Shown here: in pieces, positions 11,214 through 22,643 of the stretch | How the letters are laid out: every line of letters starts with the position of its first letter | How positions within the stretch are numbered: the first letter of the stretch is position 1 | Source of the DNA: Naematelia aurantialba | Lineage: Eukaryota; Basidiomycota; Tremellomycetes; Tremellales; Naemateliaceae | NCBI GenBank assembly: GCA_021527695.1 | Contig: JAKFAO010000009.1 | Location: 558,001-622,000 of the forward strand | Length of the DNA: 64,000 nucleotides | Direction of reading: 5' to 3' | The notes under the pieces: generated by a model | Databases searched by the model: none | The model's input: the letters and a program-made list of their open reading frames with translations, nothing else | What the model was told of the DNA's origin: nothing | Position numbers and translations under genes: made by a program

Positions 11214-13890
11214 TCACCGCATCTCCACTGGCACCCATCGCGTATTGCTCCGCGTATTGAGGTACACTTCGTTTCCAAACGTCCCTTTAGACAGAGACCA
11301 GTTGCCATTGAACGATGGAACCAAGTTTGTCACCTGCAGTCGGAATGTCAGTCGTCGCTAGTAAATTATCATCCGTCCCACTCACCAAGTACCTTCCGCC
11401 TTCTCTGAGCGTACTTCCCAGCGAGGCTGCCTCCCACACTTTCAGCATGCCGACCCTATACGAGTCCTCTTGGCCAGCTCTTGCATCTCGTAGCCGCAAC
11501 ATGCGAAAGTTGCGCACGACTCGCGGGGGACAGAGTGTCTGATTTCAGCTCAACCAAGACCCACTCTCACCTGCAGTTCGGTATCGACCTCGGTTTGCGC
11601 GGCGCTCATCTCACTTTGCAGCTTCTCTCTGCCCTCTACTGCGAGCTGCGAAGCGAGTCCACGCGACATGCTTCGAATCCGGCTGTGCGGATCCCTGGCC
11701 GCTAACAACCCGGCCAGCGCATCGGAAGAGTCGAGTGACGGCGAGCCTGGCATCAGCTCAGTCAGACTCGGGGCCTACCGAGGCGGCCGTCCGCCGCTGA
11801 CGACAACATTGAAACAATCTCCTCCAGTCGTTCCAAGCGCGCTTGGACCTCTTGTGAGACCCGGGCGTATTCGGTAGAATACCGCTCCTGTCACACGTTA
11901 GTGGTGAATCGCCTGGCACCGCACCTGCCAAGCATTGGCTCTCGATGCTTCTTCTTCCTCGTTCCAAACGTCACGTTCCCCTTTATCAGGACTCATGAAG
12001 GCTATTGGATAGAGCCTGTCAACGACAATGTCCATCAACACGATCGCGCCGCCATCCGCAGTCAGACTGGACAGGCCGGCTACAAAGGTTTGGGAGCGTG
12101 CGCCGAGGCGTTCATGCCATCTCGCCAAAGAGCATGAATTTGCCGAAAGAAGCAGTCGTGAGTGATTCCGATCATCGAGGGCATCGACGCCGTCACCATT
12201 CGAGTCCAGCTGCCGTCAGGAATGCCTCTTCCGCCTGCTCACCCTTGCTCCGGAAATCGCAAGCTTCTGACCGGGCTTGATCCTGCCGCGCCGGATTGCT
12301 CGTCCGAGACAGTCGTCCGCCTCGGCGAGGATCCGATACCAGCCATCGGTCAATTCAATCATCGACTTTGGGCCCTCCGTCTCGCTTGCCTCCACCGCAT
12401 TTGCATCTATCGAGTATAGCTTGACGATGCAGAGAACCATCGGCACGCTTGGTGGCGTATCACGCTCTTGAATGCGTCTCAGAACAGGACGTTGAGCCGC
12501 ACCAAATTCCCGCTCATATCTGGTATCAGCGCGAACCCTTTGTCTGGTATCACCTGTATTTCAGCTGCCTGATCACTTCTGCAAATGACCACAACTCCGT
12601 CAGTGACGGCTTGGCTTGAATCATCCCCGCAATCTTCCAAAGAATCAGTGCCCAGTGATTGTCGATCCATTTCGTCGTGACAAGGCTGCAACCGTCTTGC
12701 AAAAGAGTCCGGAAGGCCTCTGGACGTCCGGCTGGAGTGGGACCTTGGAACTCGTACGCCGGCGCCCGATCCACGGTCATGAAGAGGATTTCTCTCGATC
12801 TGTGGATCAGCACTGATGCTGCAAGCGAACCTACATTCCGGCCTCTTGCAAGTCGTCCGGCGTGTAATACTGGGGATGAAAATGTGCTTCTAGGAGGGTT
12901 TGCCGTGGACCGGGACCTGACGTCAGTAGACACAACATGCCAACTCACGCTTCAGATCGAACACCGGACGGAAAGGGGTATTCTGAGCCAGCCCTCGGAT
13001 GTTGGGCGTAGCCCTACAGGTTGGATCCGGACGGTTTCTCTGGAATGGGGTTGTAAATCCCCTCTGCTTAGTAGCTCTTTGAGAGCCGCCCATACCAATC
13101 CTTCTCGGTCGTGTGGGTGTTTTGATATCAATGGGTATCTTTCCAAGCGGTGTGGCTCCAGAGCTCATCATGTTGGTTGAGATCTGCAGCGGACGACGAA
13201 CGACAGGTGTCGATCTTGACGGAGTACGAAAGCTCGGCGGCGGGTTGGCCATCTGACCACTGTTCGATGGTCCCGCTGCAGGCGTCTCGAGGTCTGAGAA
13301 GATCGCCAGAGCGCGTGACACACTTGATGGTGTTGGTCGAGGAGCGATCTTGCCGCTACCCAGGCTGAAGCCAGACGCTGTGCCTCCCGGGGTAACAGCA
13401 GGGAAACTTGACGGACCTGGAGTAGAGGGTCCGGGCGTATTGAACGACGATGCCGACGGCGGCTGGACCGACTGCTTATTGTGAATCATGGAAGGCTCAG
13501 GTATTGTGACTCTTGGCTCGTAGGTGGAACCATCATCGCAAGGGGGATTGGCGCTCGGGGTGTCATCAGCGCGAATCCGTTTGACGTCACTGGGTGAGGT
13601 TGATAGCCCTTCGGCATCGAACTTCTCGAACAGACTGCGAGCTCTTTTCAGAGCTTCTGCTGATGGCGGTTTGACGGCGCTACCTCGACCGGTCGAGAAT
13701 CCAATGGGCATAATTCCGAAATCTACAGGTCAGCCGCAGATCATGCACGGGGCCAACCCAGTCCTGGTGCAGGCATCAGATAACCCTTCTCTTCAAGGAG
13801 CGGAGGGTTGGTGATCTCTCCTTCGTCATCAAAGTCGTCTGCCTCCAAACCCAGCAGAAGGTCGTCGAGGTGCTCGCCGCTGCGAGGCAT
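11214..13890 (-). CDS. BRH2: BRCA2/Brh2 homologue (recombination mediator)
   Basis: Loads Rad51 on single-stranded DNA in homologous recombination. The N-terminus (MPRSGEHLDDLLLGLEADDF) is acidic. Two BRC-type motifs follow: GFSTGRG...ALKRARSLFEKF (about 13616-13702) and GFSLGSG...SRALAIFSDLE (13286-13372). The DNA-binding region is clear: the helical domain with CSLVTTKWIDNHWALILWK, OB1 with IELTDGWYRILAEADDCLGRAI and KPGQKLAISGARV, then LSSLTADGGAIVLMDIVVDRLYPIAF. The C-terminal OB fold ends with LVPSFNGNWSLSKGTF and stops at 11214. At roughly 700 residues it is compact, like Ustilago Brh2 and unlike the animal protein. The start at 13890 is the first strong Met; an in-frame Met about 40 nt upstream is possible. 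It is divergent from inositol monophosphatase (168 bp). Confidence 0.88.
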
Positions 13891-14058
13891 GATCTCGAGT
13901 GTGACGGTGAAAGTCCTTATAAGTCGAAGCCCCATGAGCAAAGTCAGACGCGTCCATGAGCACCTATGTTACGTAAGCGATCAGAGATCAATGCATTCCT
14001 ACATCACACAGCATCAGAGTCTCCATTACTCAACGTTGACGACGCGAATACACAAAGC

Positions 14059-15459
14059 ATGTCTGGACAGGAAGACGAGTACAGCGAGCTGCTGGAGTTC
14101 GCATACGGGCTTGCTGAAGAGGTCGGCTCGCAACTACTGATATGACACACGCTGAAATGACTGAGCAGGCGGCTCGCCTGATCGTTGATGGCTCTGCGGC
14201 GAGGTGGAAATCCTTGAACACTGCTGTGTCCAAGAAGAATTCGGTGGACGTGAGGTTTCTGTTTCGTACTGGTGCTAAAACCAGCTTGTTACGGAAACGG
14301 ACCGAGCTGTAGAAGACACAATCAGAGCAGCAATTGCCAAACGATACCCCTCTCATAAATTGTGAGGTCTTGGCAAAAGCGAGCTGAACGTAGCATCGGG
14401 GAAGAGTCATATGATGCCGGCGAGCGTCAGACCTTCACGGACGAGTATACGTGGATAGTGGATCCTATTGATGTATGTGACTATTGTAATGTAGCATCGC
14501 TCACATCCAGGGGACAATGAAGTAGGTTTGCTGATGGCTCTCTCTGCTGACCAGACTAGCTTCGTCCATTCCTGGTGAGCAGAAACCAGCGTGCGCCGCG
14601 AGTTTTCTGATGCCACCTAGCCCCTATGTGGGCTGCTCCATCGGCCTTGCACACAAGTCGAGGCCGGTTGTCGGTGTCATCGCTTTGCCGTTCATGAACC
14701 AGATCGTACGTTGAATTGCCTTCAATTCGCTCACCACCAGTTCTCCGCTCGACTGGGAGGTGGTGCATTTCTCAACCGCACTGTGCCTCTGCCCTTGACT
14801 GGTGGAGTCCCTCAGCCTCTTGACGGGCTATCCCAAAGCATCGTCCTTGCGGAGTGTAAGCTGCAAGGAAAGACTTTGATCCTGACAACCAGGGGGATCC
14901 GACCGTTCGGCGGAGACCTTCCGCGCCAAAGCCGCTTCGTTCGTTCGACTCGCCGGAGATCCCTCCAAAGGCGTAGAGAGAGGGGTGATGGCCCACGCTC
15001 TGAGAAGTAAGTGGTGGTGCTAAATGAGCTGAACCCAGCTTCCGGCAGCACAGTCTACAACTTGACCATGATCGCGTCGGGACAAGCCGATGTGTATCCG
15101 TAAGTTGGGCATGTGTCAGGTGAGGAAGGCTAATGACCAGTGATGCTGGATGCTATGCGTGGGATGTCTGCGTGAGTCTCAGTCTCTGGATTCTGCTGAG
15201 ATTTAGGCCGGCGCCATTATCCTTCAAGAAGCGGGTGGCTTCTTCTCTGGTGGTAAACAAGCCTTTGCGAGCGGTGCTCCTATCGGGGAGATTCTCTTTA
15301 GCCGTCGTTACGTGGCTGTGCGCCCCGTGGCTGCGACATCCGTGAGTGGTGGCATGTGTCCGGCTGACGTGCCAGTCCGAGACCTCTGAGCAGGTTCAAA
15401 GGCGCATTGTCGGCGAGCTGTACGAGGTGTTGGAGGAATGGACCACGTCTGATATGTGA
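14059..15459 (+). CDS. Inositol monophosphatase
   Basis: Mg-dependent hydrolysis of inositol monophosphate. The protein starts MSGQEDEYSELLEFAYGLAEE. Metal-site motifs are all present: LVTETDRAVE, the IGEES motif, WIVDPIDGTMNFVHS and, in the C-terminal half, WDVCAGAIILQEAGG. The C-terminus ends LEEWTTSDM. At least eight introns interrupt it. The DPIDGT motif itself is cut after DPID; the next two exons are only 11 nt (14511-14521) and 15 nt (14560-14574). The family is soluble and cytosolic. The stop is followed after about 210 bp by the Ran gene, same strand. Confidence 0.9.
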
Positions 15460-15469
15460 CATGGATGCG

Positions 15470-15479
15470 GTCACGTGAC
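15470..15479 (+). promoter_or_regulatory. Palindromic GTCACGTGAC E-box upstream of Ran
   Basis: A 10-bp perfect palindrome centred on CACGTG, about 200 bp upstream of the Ran ATG and just after the inositol monophosphatase stop. It matches the Cbf1/USF-type bHLH consensus RTCACRTGA. The binding factor is inferred. Confidence 0.4.
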
Positions 15480-15672
15480 TCTATGATGTGGGATAAAAAC
15501 GAAAAAATGTATACAGTAATAAAGAAAAACCCGCCGCTCGTTTTCCTCGTTGCTGGTCATTGCTGGGCTGGCAATATTCAGTTTGCTCTCTCTCTCTCTC
15601 TCCTCTGTCGACGCATCACACACAGAGTTCGTGTTGTCATTCCACTCCCCGTACGCGTAGAACAGGTACAAA

Positions 15673-16893
15673 ATGGAGAACCAGGCGACCTTCAAAATGG
15701 TGCTGTGTGGTGATGGTGGTACCGTAAGTTGCTGGAACCTGTCCGCCTTCCTCGCGTCTGACGTCCGTTAGGGTTCGTGCACTTGATCAATTTCTGTTGA
15801 ACATACTGACGTTTCCCCTCGTCGCCCTCAACAGGCAAGGTAAGCTCATCGTCTCCTTCTTGCAGCGTGACCTTACGCCTTTGATAGACCACTTTCGTGA
15901 AACGACACTTGACCGGTGAGCTGACTCAGTGGCCGATCGACGGTTTGGGGACCTGAACTGAAACATCTCTTAGGCGAGTTTGAGAAGAAGTACATTGGTA
16001 AGTGTCGAGCGCTTGGGGCTGCCGAACGCGAAACCAACGCGCTACGTAGCCACGCTCGGTGTCGAGGTCCACCCCCTGACGTTCCACACCAACTTTGGTA
16101 CGATCTGCTTCAACGTGTGGGACACGGCTGGCCAGGAGAAGTTTGGCGGCTTGCGAGACGGTTACTACATCCAGGGCCAATGCGGAATCATCATGTTCGA
16201 CGTCACCTCGCGCATCACGTACAAAAACGTGCCCAACTGGCACCGAGACCTCGAGCGAGTCTGCGAGAACATCCCCATCGTCCTCTGTGGCAACAAGGTT
16301 GATGTCAAGGTCTGTGGCTCTGCTGTACGAGGCAGCATGGTATTGACAGGGGACAGGAACGCAAAGTCAAGACTGGCAATGTGACCTTCCACCGCAAGAG
16401 TGGGTCCTCCGTTATTCTAGTTGCTCTTTCTGACGATCGGCAGAGAACCTTCAATACTTTGAGATCTCGGCCAAGTCGAACGTAAGCTTGTCAAAGTCTG
16501 CAAGCCGCTTGAGGCCGGATTAACGGTGTATGCAGTACAACTTTGAGAAGCCTTTCCTGTGGCTCGCACGAAAGCTGGTCGGGTGAGTCGTTCAACAATG
16601 CCACACTGCGATGTACAATGTCTGACGGAGCAGCAACCAATCGCTCGAGTTTGTCGCCGCCCCAGCGCTTGCACCTCCCGAGGTCCAGATCGACCCGGCC
16701 CTTGTCGCAAAATACGAGGACGAGCTGAAGCAAGCCGCCAATGCCCCTTTGCCAGATGAGGTGAGCGCCCGCGCCTTTAGCCTGACTATGCACCCTGCGC
16801 CTCTAGCCCTCATGTGGCACTATTCACTCTACACACTTGGCACGCGGCACGGTACGATGCTAACGCTGTGTACAGGATGACGCCGATTTGTGA
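15673..16893 (+). CDS. GSP1: Ran GTPase (Gsp1/Spi1)
   Basis: Small GTPase that drives nuclear transport and spindle assembly. It reads [46 protein letters not shown], the G3 motif [40 protein letters not shown], and ends with the acidic DEDDADL tail typical of Ran; no prenylation box, as expected. The P-loop coding sequence is cut up: exon 1 ends at 15723 (GGT ACC), and the lysine codon lies in a 5-nt exon at 15835-15839. Joining these two directly shifts the frame. A 1-nt exon (G at 15772), flanked by AG and GT and following a CTGAC branch site, restores it exactly. Later introns are ordinary. Confidence 0.93.
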
Positions 16894-17017
16894 TGAGCCC
16901 CCACGACGAGTTTCACGAGAGGATGTCAGGAGGATGGAGGATCTCAAGCTCCGGCCGCGAGGTGTGAGATGAGGTTTTACGTAGACCAGAATGTCCATGA
17001 AATGCATCGAAGCGTGT

Positions 17018-18288
17018 TCATGTTCCAGCTGTACCTGCTGTACCTGCTGTACCTGCTGTACCTGCTGTACCTGCTGTACCTGCTGTGCCAGGTGTGCCGT
17101 CTTTGGTGTTGGGTTTCCGAGCGTCTGGGCGGAAACGCGCCGCGTGTCGATCTGGGAATCTCTCTTTGATCATCTTCATCTGCTGTAATTCGCGCTGCCG
17201 GGCAGCACGACACCGCGTCCTGCAGCAGTCAGCGCAGGCACCTGATACGTGGGTAGCGTGGTGGTCGGACAAGTGAGCGTGGTTTGGGTGCTGTCGGTGG
17301 TGTAGTTGCGCGGCAGACGTACCATTGTAATAACGATATACCGATGAAACTGAGGTACGCCCAGGTCGTAGCGGTCAGCGGCCCTACACGTTGTTAACAA
17401 CCTATACCAGCCGTCGCTCGAGACGCTCGAGAGTGGGGGTACGGAAGATAGGGGAGATACCGATTTATGGGAGTAATGTATGGGATGACGATGGTTGGGA
17501 TGTATGGAGGTAAAGAGAAGGAGGCAAGGAGGCAAGGAGGCAAGGAGGCAAGGAGGCAAGGAGGGGAGAGGCAGAAGGGGTCGGGCAGGTAGGGAAGGAC
17601 GAAGAGACAAACGTCTAGTGCCGATAAACCTGACGGCGCCAATGGCGCTCCCCCCTCCGATGCCATACAACAAGCTCGTTCGTAGACAAGGAATCTTGTC
17701 GATGTTTTGGAAATCCTCGACTGGGCGGATTTGCTACACCGATCAGAGCAGCTTCGACTCGCCACCACACCGCTCCAGCACATCATCCCAGATCCTACCA
17801 TCCTACCATCCCGACTACCCAGCTCTCCCCACTGTCTCACAGGCCCACTGCCTCATTTGCCTCATTGCCTCATTGCCCTGATAGGTCGTGCTAAGTTCTG
17901 GCAGGGATCGCCCCAACGCCCCGGGTCTCCTGCGATGGACAGACCAGGCGTTCTCGAGGAATGTCCTCATGTCCTCCAGTAGAGAGAAGGGAGATGGGAG
18001 AAGAACGCAACGTAGACTCACCTTTGCGGCCGCCTTGATCTCTTCCAATTTCCTCCAGCTACTAGACTCGCCATTCCCTGCTGAAGACGACCCCGACCCC
18101 GACCCCGACGCCGATGCCGATCCAGACGCAGATCCAGTACCAGACCCAGTACCAGACCCAGATCCAGACCCAGACCCGGACCCGGACCCGGACCCAGAGG
18201 CGCTCGCGCCAGAACCAGGGATCGTCACTGTCCCCTTCCCGCTCCCGCTGCCAGACGGCTGGGCAGTGGGCGTCGCATTGCTGGACAT
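17018..18288 (-). CDS. COX20: Cytochrome c oxidase assembly protein COX20
   Basis: Inner-membrane chaperone for Cox2. The diagnostic core is on the minus strand at about 17630-17744: VEDFQNIDKIPCLRTSLLYGI then GGGSAIGAVRFIG (first membrane span). After an intron comes TATTWAYLSFIGISLLQW (second span), then CRAARQRELQQMKMIKERFPDRH. The N-terminus (from 18288) is a long Gly-Ser dipeptide tract followed by SSSWRKLEEIKAAAK. The C-terminus is an unusual run of about seven Ala-Gly-Thr units encoded by a 9-bp minisatellite that includes the stop region. The exon connecting residue AAAK (about 18022) to QIRPVED (about 17744) is uncertain; a middle exon may exist. The long intron near 17410-17600 is pyrimidine-rich on the sense strand. 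Confidence 0.8.
17026..17090 (+). repeat. 9-bp minisatellite (CTGTACCTG) coding in COX20
   Basis: Seven near-identical 9-bp units (CTGTACCTG read on the plus strand) form the 3' end of the COX20 reading frame on the minus strand, giving repeated Ala-Gly-Thr at the C-terminus. Confidence 0.85.
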
Positions 18289-18582
18289 CTGCGATCGGCC
18301 AACAGCTAGAGAACGGCTGAAGAGAGGTAGACTACACTATACTCGCGGTGTGTTTCACGACCGCCGATGACGGAAATATTTGCTTCCGCGCGTCGCGCTT
18401 TGGCACACCGGTCGGCGATGCAACGCTTTGCCTGCGATCGCTCGACCGTGAAGCCGTGGCCGTAAAGTCCAGTGGCTGTAGAGTTGCTCGAGGTACGAGG
18501 CTGAGACATGCATTGGGTTTTAGAAAGCGACAACTATGTGATATGCAGTTATGCTAGTTACAATCCAGGAGCCGGCTCCACG
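18289..18582. other. Spacer between COX20 and kinase gene
   Basis: Both flanking genes are on the minus strand, so this is the COX20 promoter and 5' leader plus the kinase 3' region. A 75-codon open frame crosses it but has no conserved feature. Confidence 0.4.
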
Positions 18583-20688
18583 TCAGAATCCACAGTCCAC
18601 GCGAGACAACAGACGAGCAAAGCGATCCTCCAGCATCTACAAGCTGGGTCAGTATGAATCCGACAGTGTCAGCGGCCAGCCTCACCCGTATGCCTCTATC
18701 CAGTCTGTGGAGATCTTGCTGCAGGGCAGTCGAGGGCGACGGGCCTGGCGTGGAAGACTGGATTAACTGGCCGGGCGGGGTCTGACCGGGTGTCAGGGAC
18801 CGCGCAGGTGTCCTGGTACTCTGCGCGCTGCGCTTTCTTGCGCTGGCCTGGACACATTGTAGCAGCTCGTCAGCCTCCTCTTGCTTCGACATCATCTGTG
18901 CTGGAGTGTTTGAGCGTGGTGCACGTCGTCGTTCCGGCGTCTTGGAGGCGACGGCGACTTTCCGGTTGGGCGTTGATGGTAGCCCGCCAGGATCTGTGTT
19001 TCTCCTCTCGCCCGCCTTTTCCACCACGAGTCCGGGCGGAGGATGCCAGGTCCAGCCGATCCATGGATCTGGGGGCCGCTTTGAGCGGGTAGTCGACGTG
19101 GACGCGTCGGTGTCGGCGTCGGTGTATAGATGTCCTCCGGGTACCGTGAATTCAGATCCGCAGAACGAGTCTAGAGTATTATCGCCGTCCAGAGCTATCG
19201 GCACCAGATCGCCTCGTATTTGTGCGTATACTGAGGGAGTTAAGCAAGGCAGCAGGAGGTCAGGATCACTCACCCTCGTCCACGTCACAATCACGTTTTC
19301 CACCAGACAGAAGACTCAGCGTCTCAGGGCTGAATTGGCGTTGCGACCGAGGTTGAAGCAGGCTGATCGATGCGTCAATTGAAGGCGCAGCAAATAGCTT
19401 GAAAGCTCACCCGGTGATCAGGTCCCGGAGCAGTGTTGATAGAGACCTGCTGTCTGGAAAGGCCAACGACTCCTGACACGCTATGATCTTGGCGTATGTG
19501 GCAGATATGGTGGGTGAATAAAATGGGGAGCGGCCGAATGCCATCTCGAACAGGGTCGCCCCAAAGCTCCACCAATCTACTGCGACGTCGTATCCCGCTC
19601 GATCATCGTCTTGGACTAGGCTGTCAGGAGAGCTTTCACAGGCGAGACAGGCTTCCTCTGCAACCTGCAAGACTTCAGGTGCGATGTAGTCTGGCGTGCC
19701 GACGGGCTGGGTACAGTAACGCCATGGAACTTGGCGGACCCCTAGGTCGCTTCTGGTAGATGTGGAGAGTAGCAATGGGGCGGCCGAGCCAAAGTCTGTG
19801 AGAAGGAGATTCGCTGTTTGGTCAATCACAAAATTGTGTGGTTTGATATCCCTGCGCGGCTTAGCTGCGCCATCGTGGGGGATGGAGTGGGACTCACCGA
19901 TGCGCGAATCCCTGTCTATGAACCCATTGTATGGCGTCCACCATCTGTCCTGACCAGAAACGAATCTCAGCCTCCGACATGCAGCCCGTAGCGCCTTCCT
20001 CCATGACCGCTCCGTCTTCACGCCCGAGCTGACACAAGCGGTCCCAGAGAGAGCCGCATTGCGCATAGGTCGTCACCAGGGTGAGACTCGTGTCCGACTG
20101 AAAAGATGCAAAGAGGAGCGGAATATGCGGAGCCGTGGAGCTCAGACGAGCTAGTAAGTGTATATGCCGTTCGATGAGCGCCGATTGGCTCTGATTGTCT
20201 CCTTCAGCTTCGTCTCAAGCGAATCAATTAGGAAGCTCACCTGTCCGTTTCTACGGATCCCAGACTTGGCCATGGTCTTTACTGCATATACCTCGCCGTC
20301 TTCCCGGCATCGCGCAGCGACAACCTAAATCGTCAGTAACCGTTTTGACTTCGCGGAGCTTACCTTGTTGAATTGACTTTGGCCAAGTCGCACAACGGCC
20401 TCGAAATCAGCATCATGAAGACGCAGTCGGTCTACAGCTTTACATTCCTCAATATACATACGGTCAATCTGGAACAGCAGGCTCACCGACCCGCTTCTCA
20501 CGAGCTACCTTGTCGTTGGGCGGGGGACGGGATGCCAGAAAAGCGTCAACACGCAAGTCGAGCGACCGGTCCGATAGTCCGTCTCGAACACCGGTTTGCC
20601 ACGGCAGACTCGGGCTTGGGATCGGCTCGACATGCTTGACCAGGGCTTTCAGCTTGCGCAGGCGAGCTTGGTACGAGAGCGACGACAT
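18583..20688 (-). CDS. AGC/DMPK-like serine/threonine kinase
   Basis: Starts MSSLSYQARLRKLKALVKH. The kinase core shows DFEAVVRLGQSQFNKVVAAR (glycine loop), VYAVKTMAKS (lysine), GFAHRDIKPHNFVID (catalytic loop), LTDFGSAAPL (metal-binding DFG), VGTPDYIAPEVLQVA (activation-segment end) and VDWWSFGATLFEMAFGRSPF. The VDWWSxG and GTPDYIAPE wording is typical of AGC kinases of the DMPK/ROCK/citron group. The C-terminal part is Ser/Thr/Pro-rich, has a helix (QEEADELLQCVQASARKR) and ends, after a last intron, in MLEDRFARLLSRVDCGF. A proline-rich, acidic insert follows the APE motif. Role unknown; family members usually act on the cytoskeleton or cytokinesis. Divergent from the SAP-domain gene (298 bp). 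Confidence 0.78.
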
Positions 20689-20986
20689 GAAAACATTACG
20701 AGTTGGAGAGATGGCACGCGACACGCGCCAGAAAGTAACTGGGCCTTTTTGCTTCCGCTGCTTCTCGCACGGACAGCGTTTCATTTGCCACTCGTCTGTT
20801 CTTTCCTTCCTTCCTTGCCTTTCTTCTTTCCTTCCTTCCTCCTTTCTTGCCTCCTTCACTTCCTCTAAGAATGGATTATATATCCTGGTTGTATCCTTCA
20901 TGCGTTCTTCATCATTTACAACCTGGGATCTAACCCTCCCTTAATCTCGGATCCTCCTTCTTCGACTACATATAGACGATCACCAG

Positions 20987-22643
20987 ATGTCCGATAAACT
21001 AAGGCATTTGGAATCGCTCAAGGTAGCAGAGCTCAGATCGCTATGTAAACAGGTGAGTTGGAAGCCGTAGAGTTCCCGACCTTCTGTTTTTGGAAGAAGC
21101 TTAAGCTCTCATAGCTTGGAGTAACAGGCTACTCTAAGCTTTCGAAAGCCGACCTCGTTCAGACATGTCGATTGCATTCCACAATGGTGCGTTCTATCCT
21201 AGTGATGGCGGAGGCGGTGGTGCAAACCCCAGACTTATTGCTCGAGTCCTGCACGCACACACCCCTCGCAGTCTCAGAGTCTCTTCACCATCCGCGGCGC
21301 GAGGGGGATGACTTATAGAACACCAAGGGCGACTACGGGGCTCCCGGCAACACTCCAGCATTATGCCCCTCCACGGGAACTTTGCAGAAGAAACCGTGCC
21401 CTACACCAGTCAAGCTGGCCGAGCGATCATCGTGCAAGGCGTCAGCAATGGTACATTTCAAAGACGCGCCGGCTACCCCAACAGTTGCGCCATCGCAGAA
21501 GAACCTTAAAGCCGGAGAACGTAGCTTTCAACTACCTCTCGTCGCTTCCGTCTCGGCTACCAAGACCAACGGACCTGGATTACCCTTATTAGGGCGGAAG
21601 CGGGCAAGAGAAGTGCCCAGCACCTCAGCTGGGAACGACAATAACCTTGTACTCCCTCTATTGACGAGTGAAGCTCCGTGCAACAGCAAGCGTGAATCGC
21701 CGCTGCTGGACACCCCCGCGACTCGTGTCCTGTACGCCAAGGGTCATTGGCTCGAACGACTCTTTCGCAAATTACATGCGTCCAGGCAGCGTCAAGTCGT
21801 CGCACCTCCGTTTCCACGAGTAGTACCATTCACAACGAAAGCAGACGATCCGACTCTCGAGCTGGCATTTCAAGGCATTCATCCGGACTTGTACAACCGA
21901 GTTGACAGTACCTCTTTCGAGATCGGGTTTCGATTCTGGACATGTCGAACCTACATCAGTCTGCACATGGGAGCAGCAGAGGCTTGGAGCGCTGACGGAG
22001 AGGAGATGGGTCTGTTGGGCCCGGATATCGGCTCATGGCCCGCGGTCATTCAGTGTCTTCACATACAGGGCAATCTATGGCTCATTGAGACTCAAGGTCG
22101 TGCGTCACGTGGTTCTGAGTTCGTTTGGGAAGCTTTCGTTGTGCAGGGCGATACAGGCGAGGTGATCGGGCGCTCTCCGAGGACCACGACGAGGCCCTTA
22201 CGGCCTTTACAGAGCTGCTCTCTTCGAGTCGATTGGCGCCAACTCATATCGTCGCCGGAGTGTGTCCCCAAGTCGCTCCGTGTCATGACAAAAGACGACT
22301 ACGAGTTTCCCAATGGAGTGTCATTGCACTGGCAAACCAGAATGGCATCCAATTCGCAATTGATAAGCATTGCGAATAGGGTAGCACTCGCGAGCTGCGT
22401 AATGGCCAGGTTTGTTCCTTTGCGTCAGAGCTGATAGTGAGCTACTCTGGCAACAAATTGACAGTGGCGGAAATGGATGCCGAGTGGCTTGGTCGGCCGG
22501 TAACCTCGACGCGAGGGGCGGACAACACTCGGTTGGAACTTTATCTACCTGAGTGAGCATGTGTAGAAGACCCGGACTGATGGCAAGATGCGTTCAGGTG
22601 CTTTCAGTCCATCTACCAGACCCACCCTTCCATTCGGCTTTAG
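20987..22643 (+). CDS. SAP-domain protein of unknown function
   Basis: The N-terminus (MSDKLRHLESLKVAELRSLC then LGVTGYSKLSKADLVQTC, split by one intron) is a good SAP motif, the helix-bend-helix that binds AT-rich DNA or RNA. After a Ser/Pro-rich linker comes a single large exon (about 21320-22410) encoding a folded region that I do not recognise, with VLYAKGHWLERLFRKLHASRQ, FEIGFRFWTCRTYISLHMG and WPAVIQCLHIQGNLWLIETQ. Two short C-terminal exons give VAEMDAEWLGRPV, LELYLPE and CFQSIYQTHPSIRL. No SP-RING is present, so it is not a standard PIAS protein. Possible roles include chromatin or mRNA binding, but this is not supported beyond the SAP motif. Confidence 0.7.

Noticed and set aside
18306..18533. 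75-codon minus-strand open frame between COX20 and the kinase
   Set aside because: No conserved domain; it fits the 5' leader of COX20 and the 3' region of the kinase.
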